A stretch of DNA of 13,245 nt from Desulfobulbus sp. (lineage in GTDB: Bacteria; Desulfobacterota; Desulfobulbia; Desulfobulbales; Desulfobulbaceae): assembly GCA_011051825.1 (NCBI GenBank), contig DRKH01000264.1, forward strand, positions 1 through 13,245, in the 5' to 3' direction. Below, piece after piece: positions 1 through 7,343 of this stretch. Position 1 is the stretch's first letter; each line of letters opens with the position of its first letter. The position numbers were made by a program, and so were the translations under genes. Under the pieces are notes generated by a model, which did not search any database, was not told the DNA's origin, and saw only the letters and a program-made list of their open reading frames with translations.

Positions 1-1213
1 AGGAACTGAGATCAAGTCCCTTGAGTCTGGAGTCGTCAAGTCGGCGGCAGCAGAATTCATACCCGAAGTTGGGCGAGGCCGAAATAGTCCCCTTGTGCTT
101 ATGTATGGCCCACAACCAGCGCTCCGGGCGGGCAAGAAAAGAAAGCGGCTGCATAATGACCAGACGGCAGCCATAATAGAGACTGCCCAGCCATGCCCCG
201 ATCAGGCCCATATCATGATAGAGCGGCAGCCAGCTGATAAAGACATCTGCTGCCGTGACCTCGTTTGCCAGCCCCATGGCCCGGATGTTGGCCAACAGGT
301 TGGCATGGGTGAGGACCACGCCCTTGGGATCGCCGGTGGAGCCGGAGGTGTACTGGATAAAGGCGATATCGCCGGAATGCACGGGCATGGGAATGCATTC
401 CTGTTCCCGGCCTGAAAACGCGTCCACGGTGTCCACCCGTTCAAGGGTCTCGACCTGGGCCTTCAACAGCCCGGCAATGGGCTTGACCTCGGCCATGGTG
501 ATCATGATCTTGGTCCCGGCGTTTCGTAAAATTCCCCGGTGCCGCCTGAGATGTTCTTCAATCTGGGTGGGGCGTGCCGGAGGATAAAGCGGCACCGGAA
601 TACCGCCGGCAAGCAGGATGGCAAAAAAACTGAAAAAATACTCCAGACCGGAGGGCAGCATGATGGCAACAGTATCCCCTGGTTGAAGATTGTGCTCCTG
701 CAGTCCCGCGGCCAGCCTTAAAGCACCTTTTTTTAAATCTGCATAGGTGAGCGGTTCCTCCCCATTGGGAGGCGACTCAAGAATGAGGTGGATTCGATCC
801 GGATGAAACCGGACATGGCTGTCCAGTACGGCCACAAGCGTATCCGCATCATGGGGCACCGAATCGGTTCCATCCGAAGCCTCGGCCAGGACGGTTGGCG
901 TGACCTGTACCTGCGCAGCAGCAGCCCTCTGTTTTGATGCTCCAAAATGGAGCAGCAGGTCCCTTGGCGTTTCTACAGTGGCCAGTACGTTATCGGACAG
1001 GGAGATATCAAATTGCTGCTCAAGGCGGGCAAGCAGCTCTACCCGGGCCAGGCTGTCAAGGCCCAGGTCCCGGTCCAGGGAACTGTCCAGGGTAAGAGGT
1101 CGGGACAGGCGCATGTCCGGATGGAGCTCATCCATAAGCTGCCTGATGAGCTGCAGAAGCGTTTCTTCATTTCCGCCGGGTGATACCGGTCGGGTGTTGT
1201 TCTCGGGATACAT
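1..1213 (-). CDS. ACP-fused fatty acyl-AMP ligase-like protein (N-terminal part, runs off window)
   Basis: This is the first 404 residues of an AMP-forming acyl-activating enzyme; the C-terminal part lies beyond base 1. Residues about 15-92 look like an acyl carrier protein, with the phosphopantetheine serine in GLDSL (Ser54). A linker to about 120 is followed by the adenylation domain: the ATP-binding loop YTSGSTGDPKG is at 288-298, SWLPLYHDMGLIG at 327-339, and SPNFGYEFC at 380-388. These last motifs resemble fatty acyl-AMP ligases more than acetyl-CoA synthetases. The family activates a fatty acid as acyl-AMP and passes it to a carrier protein; here the carrier would be fused in cis, before the ligase. 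The ATG at 1213 is preceded by AGGAGG, closely spaced (about 3 nt). The substrate and any C-terminal domain, such as an acyltransferase, cannot be seen. It probably has no link to the methyl-transfer genes. Confidence 0.9.
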   Translation of the reverse strand, partial: MYPENNTRPVSPGGNEETLLQLIRQLMDELHPDMRLSRPLTLDSSLDRDLGLDSLARVELLARLEQQFDISLSDNVLATVETPRDLLLHFGASKQRAAAAQVQVTPTVLAEASDGTDSVPHDADTLVAVLDSHVRFHPDRIHLILESPPNGEEPLTYADLKKGALRLAAGLQEHNLQPGDTVAIMLPSGLEYFFSFFAILLAGGIPVPLYPPARPTQIEEHLRRHRGILRNAGTKIMITMAEVKPIAGLLKAQVETLERVDTVDAFSGREQECIPMPVHSGDIAFIQYTSGSTGDPKGVVLTHANLLANIRAMGLANEVTAADVFISWLPLYHDMGLIGAWLGSLYYGCRLVIMQPLSFLARPERWLWAIHKHKGTISASPNFGYEFCCRRLDDSRLKGLDLSS

Positions 1214-1411
1214 AGGCCTCCTGATCGCACGGATTAACAGGGGACTGAGACGGGAGAAATATCGTGAAGTTGTGCCTATATTACCATTTTTCCTTTCAAG
1301 ATTAAAGATAAGAAGACAAAGACATGCCCGGAGGAAACAGGCCGGACCGAATACAAAGATTTTATATCCCGGAATACCGGTAACACCAGAGAGGAGTTGC
1401 GCTGCACCGAC

Positions 1412-1804
1412 TCAGGAATGCGCGTGGTCTGCTCCCCTGCGCCTGAGTATATTTTTCAGCGATTCAATCACCTTACTTGCCTCTCTTTTGGTCAAGGCAT
1501 CAATCGCTGTTTTTTTATAGTATTTGTTGAGAAAATTACGGAAATGGTTTTCATCCCAGCCAAGATCCCCGGCCAGATGTTTAATGAACAATTTCTGCCG
1601 CAAGGTGAGTCCGTATTTGTTAATGCGATACTGTCTACCGGCGGCAAAGGAACGCATCAGACGTCTGAACCCTTTCTCGTCAATATCCTTTGCCGAGCGG
1701 ACGCCGGTCTCACGCTGCAGGATATCCCGGTACTCGTCATCGGTCAGGCCCAGTTCCCGTTTGACAATATGAATGACGGCAAGCTTTTTTCTATCCAGTG
1801 CCAT
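1412..1804 (-). CDS. GemA/Gp16-like (DUF1018) protein
   Basis: A 130-residue basic protein. The N-terminal half (LAVIHIVKRELGLTDDEYRD, then a stretch with RSAKDI) and the C-terminal half (LTLRQKLFIKHLAGDLGW, then a segment ending TKREASKVIESLKN) match the layout I know for the Mu-like phage regulatory protein GemA/Gp16 (DUF1018). In phage Mu this family is linked to modulation of host gene expression and DNA supercoiling. No other phage gene is visible nearby, so this is a lone, possibly domesticated copy. AGGGGA lies about 8 nt before the ATG. It starts 28 nt after the stop of the PfpI-family gene and may be the last gene of an rtcB operon. The family call rests on remembered sequence pattern; the cellular role is unknown. 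Confidence 0.68.
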   Translation of the reverse strand: MALDRKKLAVIHIVKRELGLTDDEYRDILQRETGVRSAKDIDEKGFRRLMRSFAAGRQYRINKYGLTLRQKLFIKHLAGDLGWDENHFRNFLNKYYKKTAIDALTKREASKVIESLKNILRRRGADHAHS

Positions 1805-1832
1805 GGCTGTGATCCCCTTAGAAAACCTCCGA

Positions 1833-2342
1833 TCAGTTCATTTTCCTGCACCTGCGCATAATCTCCCGGCAGAAGGCGGGAAGGTCCGAAGGAATCCTTG
1901 ACGTAATCAGGTTTCCGTCCACGACGACCTCTTCATCCCGGTAATCGGCGCCGGCACTCTTTACTTCGTCGGCAACGCTTTTGTAACAGGTAGCCTTTCT
2001 GCCATTGAGCACACCGGCCGAGACAAGAATCTGCGGCCCATGACAGATGGCTGCGACAGGTTTATTCTCCGAAAAGAAATGACGAACAATGGAAAGCAAC
2101 GGCTCATTTTTCCTTAAACTTGCCGGTGCCTTGCCGCCGGGCAGGACAAGCAGATCATAGACAGCCGGGTCGATCTCATCCAGGGGTAACCGGACCGGGA
2201 CCGTGTACCCATGTTTGCCGGTGATGGTTCCGGCTGTGGTAGAGGCAATGTCGACCTCACATTCTTCTTCAATAAGCCGATACCAGGGCACCAGCAGTTC
2301 GGTATCTTCAAACAGATCGCCGCTGACAATGAGTGCTTTCAT
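1833..2342 (-). CDS. DJ-1/PfpI family protein (class I glutamine amidotransferase-like fold)
   Basis: A 169-residue protein that closely follows the archaeal PfpI layout over its whole length. Landmarks are Glu12 in LFEDTEL, the LVLPGGKAP loop at 66-74, and the nucleophile elbow AICHGPQ with Cys100 followed by His101, the same positions as in Pyrococcus PH1704. Family members have been reported as intracellular proteases, glyoxalase/deglycase-like enzymes or stress proteins, so the reaction is not settled by sequence. I chose the ATG at 2342 because GGAGGAG lies just upstream and the family N-terminus (MKALIVSG) starts there; an in-frame ATG at 2387 would add 15 residues without family similarity. 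The gene lies 78 nt after rtcB on the same strand and is probably co-transcribed. Confidence 0.95.
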   Translation of the reverse strand: MKALIVSGDLFEDTELLVPWYRLIEEECEVDIASTTAGTITGKHGYTVPVRLPLDEIDPAVYDLLVLPGGKAPASLRKNEPLLSIVRHFFSENKPVAAICHGPQILVSAGVLNGRKATCYKSVADEVKSAGADYRDEEVVVDGNLITSRIPSDLPAFCREIMRRCRKMN

Positions 2343-2420
2343 GGGACTCCTCCACACTGTTTTTTTCTTTTCTATAGGGACAGGCATGACCGTGTAAATA
2401 CTCGGTGTCCCAGAGGTCGG

Positions 2421-3596
2421 CTATCCCTTGATCACGGCCAGCGGTTTAAGAGTAACCAGCACCTCCACCAGATCGAGCTGATTTTCAATAACCTGGTCAA
2501 TATCTTTATAGGCGCCGGCGGCCTCATCAAGATCACGCCTGCTGCGGACGGCATGCAGTATACCCTGGTCTTCGAGTCGCTTCTGTTCCTGATGGAGATC
2601 CAGACTGCGCCGGGCCTGTTTGCGGCCCATCTTTCTCCCTGCCCCGTGCGAACAGGAGGTAAAACTCTCGATGTTGCCCTTGCCCCGGACCAGATAACTC
2701 GGTGTTCCCTGGGAACCCGGAATTATGCCGACTTCACCCTCTTTTGCGCTGGTGGCACCCTTGCGGTGGACCAGCAGTTCCTTGTGAAAATGAGTTTCAA
2801 GGGCAGCGTAATTATGGGCGATATTGATAAACTCACCAAACTGAACCGCGGTTGCCACCTCCTGCAGGGCCTCTTTGACCCGTTCCATCATCAGCTTTCG
2901 ATTGGCATAGGCAAAATCAACACAAAATGCCATTTCCTGCAGGTATGCCCTCCCTTCCGCACTGTCGATCGGCAGGAAATCGAGCTGCCATTTTTTTGGA
3001 ATTTTTGAAGAAAATCGAGAGCCCATCTTAGCGGCAAGTTTGTTATAAAATCTGGCCACCGTATAACCCAGGTTACGGCTGCCGGAATGGATCATGATCC
3101 AGATATGGCCGTCGCTGCCCTGCTGGATCTCAATAAAATGATTGCCCCCGCCCAGGGTGCCAAGCTGCTTCAAGCCATTCGTATACTCCCGGGAGACGAC
3201 CTGCAGATCTTCGATGGAGACACCGTTCTCGGGCCTGGGCATCAAGCGATGATCCTGAGCCTTTTTCCGGTGTTTGAATCCCAGCGGGATGGTCTTTCTT
3301 ATCCGGGTTAAAATTGCCCTGAGCGCAGCACCGTCCAGGGACTGAAGCGAGGTCTGCAGGGCGCACATGCCGCAGCCGATATCGACACCAACCGCATTGG
3401 GGATCACAACACCTTCGGTCGCCATGACCCCGCCGATGGGCATACCGTAGCCCTGGTGGGCATCCGGCATGATGGCAATATGGCTATGAACAAAGGGCAG
3501 GTTGGCAATATTTCGTGCCTGCTCCATGGCCCCCTGGTCGATATCTTTCAGCCAGAGCTTGATCGGCACCTTTTCAGTTTTGATGATCCTCTGCAT
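2421..3596 (-). CDS. rtcB: RtcB family RNA-splicing ligase
   Basis: RtcB joins RNA 2',3'-cyclic phosphate or 3'-phosphate ends to 5'-OH ends using GTP and Mn2+. The 391-residue product has the expected metal and guanylate-binding landmarks: PDAHQGYGMPIGG (44-56), VDIGCGMC with Cys75, GGGNHFIEI (149-157), IHSGSRNLG with His170, NIAHNYA with His261, and SCSHGAGR with His317, which corresponds to the guanylylated histidine of Escherichia coli RtcB. Its length fits the shorter RtcB subgroup. The start is set at the ATG at 3596, where family similarity begins. The frame stays open to an ATG at 3731, but those 45 extra residues are basic, unlike RtcB, and overlap a dispersed repeat. The ribosome binding site at 3596 is weak (AGGG). 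It leads the minus-strand group; in some bacteria RtcB works in RNA repair after damage, but no archease or rtcA is visible here. Confidence 0.95.
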   Translation of the reverse strand: MQRIIKTEKVPIKLWLKDIDQGAMEQARNIANLPFVHSHIAIMPDAHQGYGMPIGGVMATEGVVIPNAVGVDIGCGMCALQTSLQSLDGAALRAILTRIRKTIPLGFKHRKKAQDHRLMPRPENGVSIEDLQVVSREYTNGLKQLGTLGGGNHFIEIQQGSDGHIWIMIHSGSRNLGYTVARFYNKLAAKMGSRFSSKIPKKWQLDFLPIDSAEGRAYLQEMAFCVDFAYANRKLMMERVKEALQEVATAVQFGEFINIAHNYAALETHFHKELLVHRKGATSAKEGEVGIIPGSQGTPSYLVRGKGNIESFTSCSHGAGRKMGRKQARRSLDLHQEQKRLEDQGILHAVRSRRDLDEAAGAYKDIDQVIENQLDLVEVLVTLKPLAVIKG

Positions 3597-3670
3597 CGAC
3601 GCCCTGTTCCGTCCTCTGTTTGTCCGACAATCACCGGCAACGTTCTGTCGATCCGGGCTATTTCCATTTT

Positions 3671-3742
3671 TTGTGGCTGTGACCTGAAAATCCGGAGTCT
3701 GCGCTTTGCTCCGCTTACCTGGTCCAGCCATGCTGGTTTATA
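3671..3742 (+). repeat. Dispersed repeat, copy A
   Basis: The last 24 bases (3719-3742) are identical to 9733-9756 and include a small hairpin, CCAGC-CAT-GCTGG. The first about 22 bases (TTGTGGCTGTGA then an A-rich stretch) also resemble 9711-9733. Copy A has about 25 extra bases between the two conserved blocks, including GGAG and CTCC that could pair. Both copies lie in intergenic DNA just before a gene or at a start codon. Confidence 0.7.
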
Positions 3743-3779
3743 GGTAAATGATGGGGTCGTCAAGACCAACAGTCAAGCC

Positions 3780-3797
3780 GATTTTTGGCTAAAAATC
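3780..3797. repeat. Short perfect inverted repeat in divergent promoter region
   Basis: GATTTTT and AAAAATC (7 bp each) flank a GGCT loop. The sequence is AT-rich and lies 135 bp before the MtrH-like gene and 184 bp before rtcB. It could be an operator or part of a transcript leader; position alone suggests regulation and no regulator is identified. Confidence 0.35.
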
Positions 3798-3810
3798 ATC
3801 TTTTGGACGA

Positions 3811-3839
3811 TTTACACAACTGTGGATCCTGATAAAAAT
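3811..3839 (+). promoter_or_regulatory. Possible sigma-70-type promoter for the methyl-transfer operon
   Basis: TTTACA at 3811-3816 and TAAAAA at 3833-3838 are separated by 16 bp, about 95 bp before the start codon of the MtrH-like gene. The match to the -10 consensus is modest, so this is only a candidate. Confidence 0.28.
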
Positions 3840-3932
3840 AAGGCCGAAGTTGATCAACGTGTACTGTCTGCCGTTTTCTGACCGTCTTCAGACTGTATCA
3901 ATGATCGAAAAAACAGAACAGGAGGGGATGAG

Positions 3933-4889
3933 ATGTTCCAGGTAGAAAACAAACCAAAGGTTTGTGAAATAGGAGGGGTGAAGTTCGGTGGACAGCCGGG
4001 AGACTATCCGACTGTAGCCTGCTCTTCGATATTCCAAAAAGGCGACCGGGTTTTTGACGGTAAACGCAAAGAGGGGTTTGACGAAAAAAAGGCAACGGAA
4101 CTTCTGCAGACCCAGGACAGGTTGTGGAAGGAGACCGGTGTCCCGGGTATGGCGGATATCGTCGCCAACAGCGGAGCTGAATTCAAGACCTATATCGACT
4201 TTGTCACCTCTGTAAGCGACATGCCTTTCTGTGTTGATGCCTGGATAATGAAGCCAAAACTCGAAGGCGCGGCCTACTGTGCTGAAAAAGGGTTGCTCGA
4301 CCGAATGTTCTACAACAGCCTGACCGTCTGGGAACAGGATCTTGAGACTGAAATTAAAGAAATAGCCGATATCGGGGTCAAACACGTCCTGCTGGTCGCC
4401 TTTGACCAGGAAGACCAGATGCCGTCGGGCCGACTAACAGGTACGCAAAAAATGCTTGATGCCATTGAAAAAGTCGGGGCTGAATTTGAGAGTATTTTTG
4501 TCGACACCTCGGTCATGAACGGTCCGGCCACGGCCTTATGCAGCATAGCCAACAGGATGATCAAGGAAAAGTGGGGCTTCCCCACCGGCAGCGCGCCAAG
4601 TAACGGCTCGTACATGTGGAAAGAGGCCCGTGAAAAATGGGGCTTCAAGGGGTGGGCGGCGGCGGATGCAGCCCTGGAATCGTTATCCGCCTGCCTGTAC
4701 CATGACATGATCTTTTCCGGCCCCATGGCAGGTGGCGAGCGCATCATGCCGGCGGTTGCCATGGCCAATTCGTTCCAGGCAACGGCTGTTTTCAGTGAAA
4801 CAGGCCGTCTGCCCAAGGATCCGAATCACCCACTGTTTAAACTGTTTCCGGACTTTGTTGAGAATCTCAAGGCATCCGCCGGTAACTAA
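3933..4889 (+). CDS. MtrH/MtgA-like methylcorrinoid:tetrahydrofolate methyltransferase
   Basis: A 318-residue TIM-barrel protein of the tetrahydromethanopterin S-methyltransferase subunit H family. The N-terminal block KVCEIGGVKFGGQPGDYPTV (9-28) and the following SSIFQKGDRV match methanogen MtrH, as do YIDFVTSVSD, MPFCVDAW and MFYNSL. In bacteria, relatives such as MtgA (glycine betaine) and the methyltransferase II of O-demethylase systems move the methyl group from a methylated corrinoid protein to tetrahydrofolate, feeding the Wood-Ljungdahl pathway. That role fits here because a corrinoid protein and its activator lie downstream. GGAGGGG precedes the ATG at good spacing. It is the first gene of the plus-strand locus. 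A MITE-like element begins directly after its TAA stop, separating it by 195 bp from the next gene. Confidence 0.9.
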   Translation: MFQVENKPKVCEIGGVKFGGQPGDYPTVACSSIFQKGDRVFDGKRKEGFDEKKATELLQTQDRLWKETGVPGMADIVANSGAEFKTYIDFVTSVSDMPFCVDAWIMKPKLEGAAYCAEKGLLDRMFYNSLTVWEQDLETEIKEIADIGVKHVLLVAFDQEDQMPSGRLTGTQKMLDAIEKVGAEFESIFVDTSVMNGPATALCSIANRMIKEKWGFPTGSAPSNGSYMWKEAREKWGFKGWAAADAALESLSACLYHDMIFSGPMAGGERIMPAVAMANSFQATAVFSETGRLPKDPNHPLFKLFPDFVENLKASAGN

Positions 4890-5046
4890 GGAACGTACAA
4901 TAAATAACCTGAACATCTTACTTGCCCTTTGTTCCGTCAGCTATGCTTAAAAAATCGTTACATATAGCTAATATGCGAAGCTTTTTTAAGCATAGCTGAC
5001 GGAAAAATTGCGGCGCAATATTTCCAGGTTATTTAATTCCCGTTCC
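4890..5046. mobile_element. MITE-like palindromic element, copy 1
   Basis: A 157-bp imperfect palindrome with GGAACG...CGTTCC ends. The outer arms (4890-4911 and 5025-5046) match with a few mismatches and share TAAATAACCTG. A perfect 23-bp inverted repeat (4932-4954 and 4982-5004) surrounds a 27-nt centre that itself contains CATAT/ATATG. TAA flanks it on both sides (4887-4889 and 5047-5049); the wider flanking repeat is CTAAG. This looks like a target duplication, and the left copy supplies the stop codon of the MtrH-like gene. It has no coding capacity. The right arm shares GCGCAATATTT (5013-5023) with copy 2 in opposite orientation. In RNA it would fold into a long hairpin that could affect the upstream mRNA 3' end or expression downstream. 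Confidence 0.6.
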
Positions 5047-5084
5047 TAAGCAGAACAAGGAGTCTTTCCTTGAGGAGTTGCATT

Positions 5085-5495
5085 ATGTCAGAGCAAAATC
5101 ATCAAATAAAAGATGAAATTACAACGACCATGGCTTGTGAAACTTCAGAGGTCGATGATGCATTGTACGACCCTGTTGAGCCGCGGATTGCCGGAGGGAA
5201 GGCGCCTGTACTTATAGAAATAATCTGCGAACGGGTTCATTGCGTTCTCTACGACTACGCAATTAACACCGTCGATATGATCGTTGATATCTTTGGCGAT
5301 AAAGTCGACATCCAGACGGTGATCAGACAGGGCGATCGAAAGAATGCGCAACGATTTCTGGACCTGTGTGAGCGGGCCGGAAAAATGCTGACCGTGCCGA
5401 CCATACTGATCAATGGAGAGGTCGCGTTTACATCCGTCCCCCATCCCAATGAACTGGAAAAGGCGATAGAAGCCATTCTTGAAAAAAAGAAATAA
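5085..5495 (+). CDS. Thioredoxin-like protein with a single active-site cysteine
   Basis: A 136-residue protein whose C-terminal part (about 41-131) looks like a small thioredoxin fold: a first strand (PVLIEIICE), a helix after Cys53, the cis-proline loop TVPTILING with Pro105, and a closing helix (PNELEKAIEAIL). The usual CxxC is CVLY here, so the second cysteine is missing; Cys48 and Cys95 are also present. The first 40 residues are acidic and unlike thioredoxin. I chose the ATG at 5085, with GAGGAG 7 nt upstream; a TTG at 5070 is in frame but less likely. It stands between the MtrH-like and MtaA-like genes, and a second thioredoxin-like protein follows the other UroD-fold gene. A single-Cys protein may bind metal or a thiol rather than act as a dithiol reductant. 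The function is not known. Confidence 0.75.
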   Translation: MSEQNHQIKDEITTTMACETSEVDDALYDPVEPRIAGGKAPVLIEIICERVHCVLYDYAINTVDMIVDIFGDKVDIQTVIRQGDRKNAQRFLDLCERAGKMLTVPTILINGEVAFTSVPHPNELEKAIEAILEKKK

Positions 5496-5537
5496 TTCTA
5501 AGTTTCCATGCAATAAACAAAAAGGATTGGAGAGGTT

Positions 5538-6584
5538 ATGACAGAGCTCACTGGAAAAGAACGTGTACTGAAAATGTTTAACAAGGAGGCGATCGACAGA
5601 ATGCCCTGTTTCAGCGGTCAGGGAGCTGTCACGGTGCAGGCCATTGAAAAAATGGGCACCCAGTTTGCAAAAATTCATAATGATGCCGAGCTGATGGCCG
5701 GGGCAGCACTGACATCAGCCAGGATGTGGAATCTTGACGGCCTGGTCGTGCCCTTTGACATGGCCGCAGTTGCGGAAGCCATGGGACGCGGCGTTTCTCT
5801 CTATGACGGTGCCGACGGCATCATCTACCCGACGGTTCCCAATAAATGGAAGGATCTCGATGCAATTGACATTCCCGCGGATTTCATGAGCAAGGGCAGA
5901 ATGCCGATCATCGATGACGCCTTTGCCATCCTCAAGAAAGAAGCCCCGGATCTGGCCGTCGGAGCCTGGGTTCTCGGCCCCTTTACCCAGGCCGGGCAGA
6001 TCATGGAACTGGATATTCTCCTCAAGGGTCTGAAAAAGAAAAAGGACCAGATCGATGCCTTTCTCGGCCGGATGACCGAGATAACCATTGACATGTGCAA
6101 GCATTATGAAGGGTTGGGGGTTGATTTCATAAGTGTACGGGAAATGGGATCCGGGACGGATCTGCTCTCGCCCCGTATGTGGAAGACCCTGATTCAGCCC
6201 AATCTCACCCGGGTATTCGACGCCATCTCCATCCCCTCGGTCAATCACATCTGCGGCTCCACCGACATGATTATCGAGATGATGCATGAATGCGGAGCCG
6301 ACGCCCTGAGTGTGGATCAGAAAAACAATGTTGTCGAGACCAGGACAAAAATCGGCAACGACGCCCTGATCCTGGGAAATTTTGACCCGTACGGGACCTT
6401 GACCACCCTTGAAGACAGCTCGGAAGTCGCCAATGTCATAAAAAAATGCATTGATGACGGGGTCGACGCGGTGTGGCCTGGATGTGATATCTGGCCCGAT
6501 GTCCGCAAGGAAAACATGGAAACCTTCGTGGCGACCGTACGTGAGTATGGTGTCAAACCTTCCCCGGCCGTAAAGCGGATTTAA
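5538..6584 (+). CDS. MtaA/MtbA-type corrinoid methyltransferase (UroD fold)
   Basis: A 348-residue protein of the uroporphyrinogen decarboxylase/methylcobamide methyltransferase superfamily. The zinc-thiol motif of MtaA and MtbA is present: NHICG with His237 and Cys239, and WPGCD with Cys316. GPFTQAG at 147-153 is another family landmark. In methanogens such enzymes methylate coenzyme M; in acetogens UroD-fold proteins act as methyltransferase I of O-demethylases, moving a methyl group from the substrate to a corrinoid protein. Because the next gene (20 nt away) is a corrinoid protein, the MtrH-like protein can act as methyltransferase II, and no MttB, MtbB or MtaB is visible, I favour a substrate:corrinoid role, with the substrate unknown. 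GGAG lies upstream of the ATG. It is a paralogue of the selenoprotein at 10867-11901, and Cys316 aligns with that protein's Sec312. Confidence 0.9.
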   Translation: MTELTGKERVLKMFNKEAIDRMPCFSGQGAVTVQAIEKMGTQFAKIHNDAELMAGAALTSARMWNLDGLVVPFDMAAVAEAMGRGVSLYDGADGIIYPTVPNKWKDLDAIDIPADFMSKGRMPIIDDAFAILKKEAPDLAVGAWVLGPFTQAGQIMELDILLKGLKKKKDQIDAFLGRMTEITIDMCKHYEGLGVDFISVREMGSGTDLLSPRMWKTLIQPNLTRVFDAISIPSVNHICGSTDMIIEMMHECGADALSVDQKNNVVETRTKIGNDALILGNFDPYGTLTTLEDSSEVANVIKKCIDDGVDAVWPGCDIWPDVRKENMETFVATVREYGVKPSPAVKRI

Positions 6585-6604
6585 AAAAAACAGGAGGAAC
6601 AGAC

Positions 6605-7282
6605 ATGGCAACCAAAGAAGAGATTTTGGAAGAATTGAAAGAAGCCGTAATTGAGTATGAAGAGGATGATTGCGTTGAAGCGGCCCGGAAGGTTCTCGAC
6701 AATCCGGATCTGCTGACACCCATGGACGGTGTTCTCGACGGTCTGGCTGCCGGGATGGAGAAGGTCGGAGAGCTCTTTGACTCCCATGAATATTTTGTCC
6801 CCGAGGTCTTGATGTGCGCCGATGCCCTCTATGCGGGGCTTGATGTCCTCAGGCCGCATATCACGCTGACCGAGACCGGACCGCGGGCCTCGGTGGTTCT
6901 CGGCAGTGTTCAGGGCGATGTTCATGATATCGGCAAGAACCTGGTCAAGATGATGTTTGATATCGCCGGTTGGGAAGTGCATGATCTCGGTCGCGATGTG
7001 CCCCTTGAAGACTTTGTTGAAAAACAACTGGCCACCGGTTCGGACGTGCTGGCCATGTCCGCGATGATGACCACCACCATGCTCGGTATGAAAAAGGTTA
7101 TTGCCATGGTCAAGGAAAAAAATCCCGACTGTCTTATCATGCTGGGCGGTGCGCCCCTGACCAGAGACGTTGCCAACCTGTTCGGCGCCGACGGCTATGC
7201 CGAGTCTGCAGGTAATGCAGTATCTGAAGGAATTAAGATGATCGGTAATCTGAGAAAATTCGAAAAAGGGGAAGTCGAATAA
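6605..7282 (+). CDS. Corrinoid (cobalamin-binding) methyl carrier protein, MtaC/MtbC/MttC type
   Basis: A 225-residue protein with the standard two-part architecture. A helical cap domain occupies about 1-90. The Rossmann-like B12 domain has GDVHDIGKNL, in which Asp105, His107 and Gly110 form the DxHxxG motif and His107 is the lower axial ligand of cobalt. Further landmarks are the MSAMMTTTM loop at 151-159 and LGGAPL at 180-185. It carries the methyl group as methyl-Co(III) between the substrate-side methyltransferase and the tetrahydrofolate-side enzyme. It lies 20 nt after the MtaA-like gene with AGGAGG upstream and is clearly co-transcribed with it. The activator gene follows. It is the only corrinoid protein in the window, so both UroD-fold proteins may use it. 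Confidence 0.95.
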   Translation: MATKEEILEELKEAVIEYEEDDCVEAARKVLDNPDLLTPMDGVLDGLAAGMEKVGELFDSHEYFVPEVLMCADALYAGLDVLRPHITLTETGPRASVVLGSVQGDVHDIGKNLVKMMFDIAGWEVHDLGRDVPLEDFVEKQLATGSDVLAMSAMMTTTMLGMKKVIAMVKEKNPDCLIMLGGAPLTRDVANLFGADGYAESAGNAVSEGIKMIGNLRKFEKGEVE

Positions 7283-7343
7283 CCGGCTTGATTCAAACGG
7301 AAACGGTAGATCAAATATTTTTTTTTTACCAGGAGTGGAGGAG

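Larger units (their letters stand above)
3597..3932. other. Divergent intergenic region between rtcB and the methyl-transfer locus
   Basis: This 336-bp gap separates divergent transcription units and should hold promoters in both directions. It contains dispersed repeat copy A (3671-3742), a small AT-rich hairpin (3780-3797) and a possible sigma-70-type promoter at about 3811-3839. The frame open upstream of rtcB (3597-3731) is judged non-coding because it overlaps the repeat and has no family match. I see no cobalamin riboswitch motif. Confidence 0.6.

Noticed and set aside
2211..3008. 265-codon plus-strand open frame opposite rtcB and the PfpI-family gene
   Set aside because: It lies antisense to two clearly recognised genes and has no recognisable domain.
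3597..3731. 45-residue N-terminal extension of rtcB from the ATG at 3731
   Set aside because: The extra residues are basic, unlike RtcB, and overlap the dispersed repeat at 3671-3742; the family N-terminus begins at the ATG at 3596.
3740..3932. Cobalamin riboswitch before the methyl-transfer operon
   Set aside because: I looked for a B12-box-like motif and the expected multi-helix leader and did not see them.
5715..6719. 334-codon minus-strand open frame opposite the MtaA-like gene
   Set aside because: Antisense shadow of a well-supported methyltransferase gene; its residue make-up is not that of a recognisable protein.
7283..7343. Possible terminator between the corrinoid protein and RACE genes (run of ten T at 7318-7327)
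   Set aside because: The only preceding stem is 5 bp (TTGAT/ATCAA) with a 17-nt loop, too weak to call.
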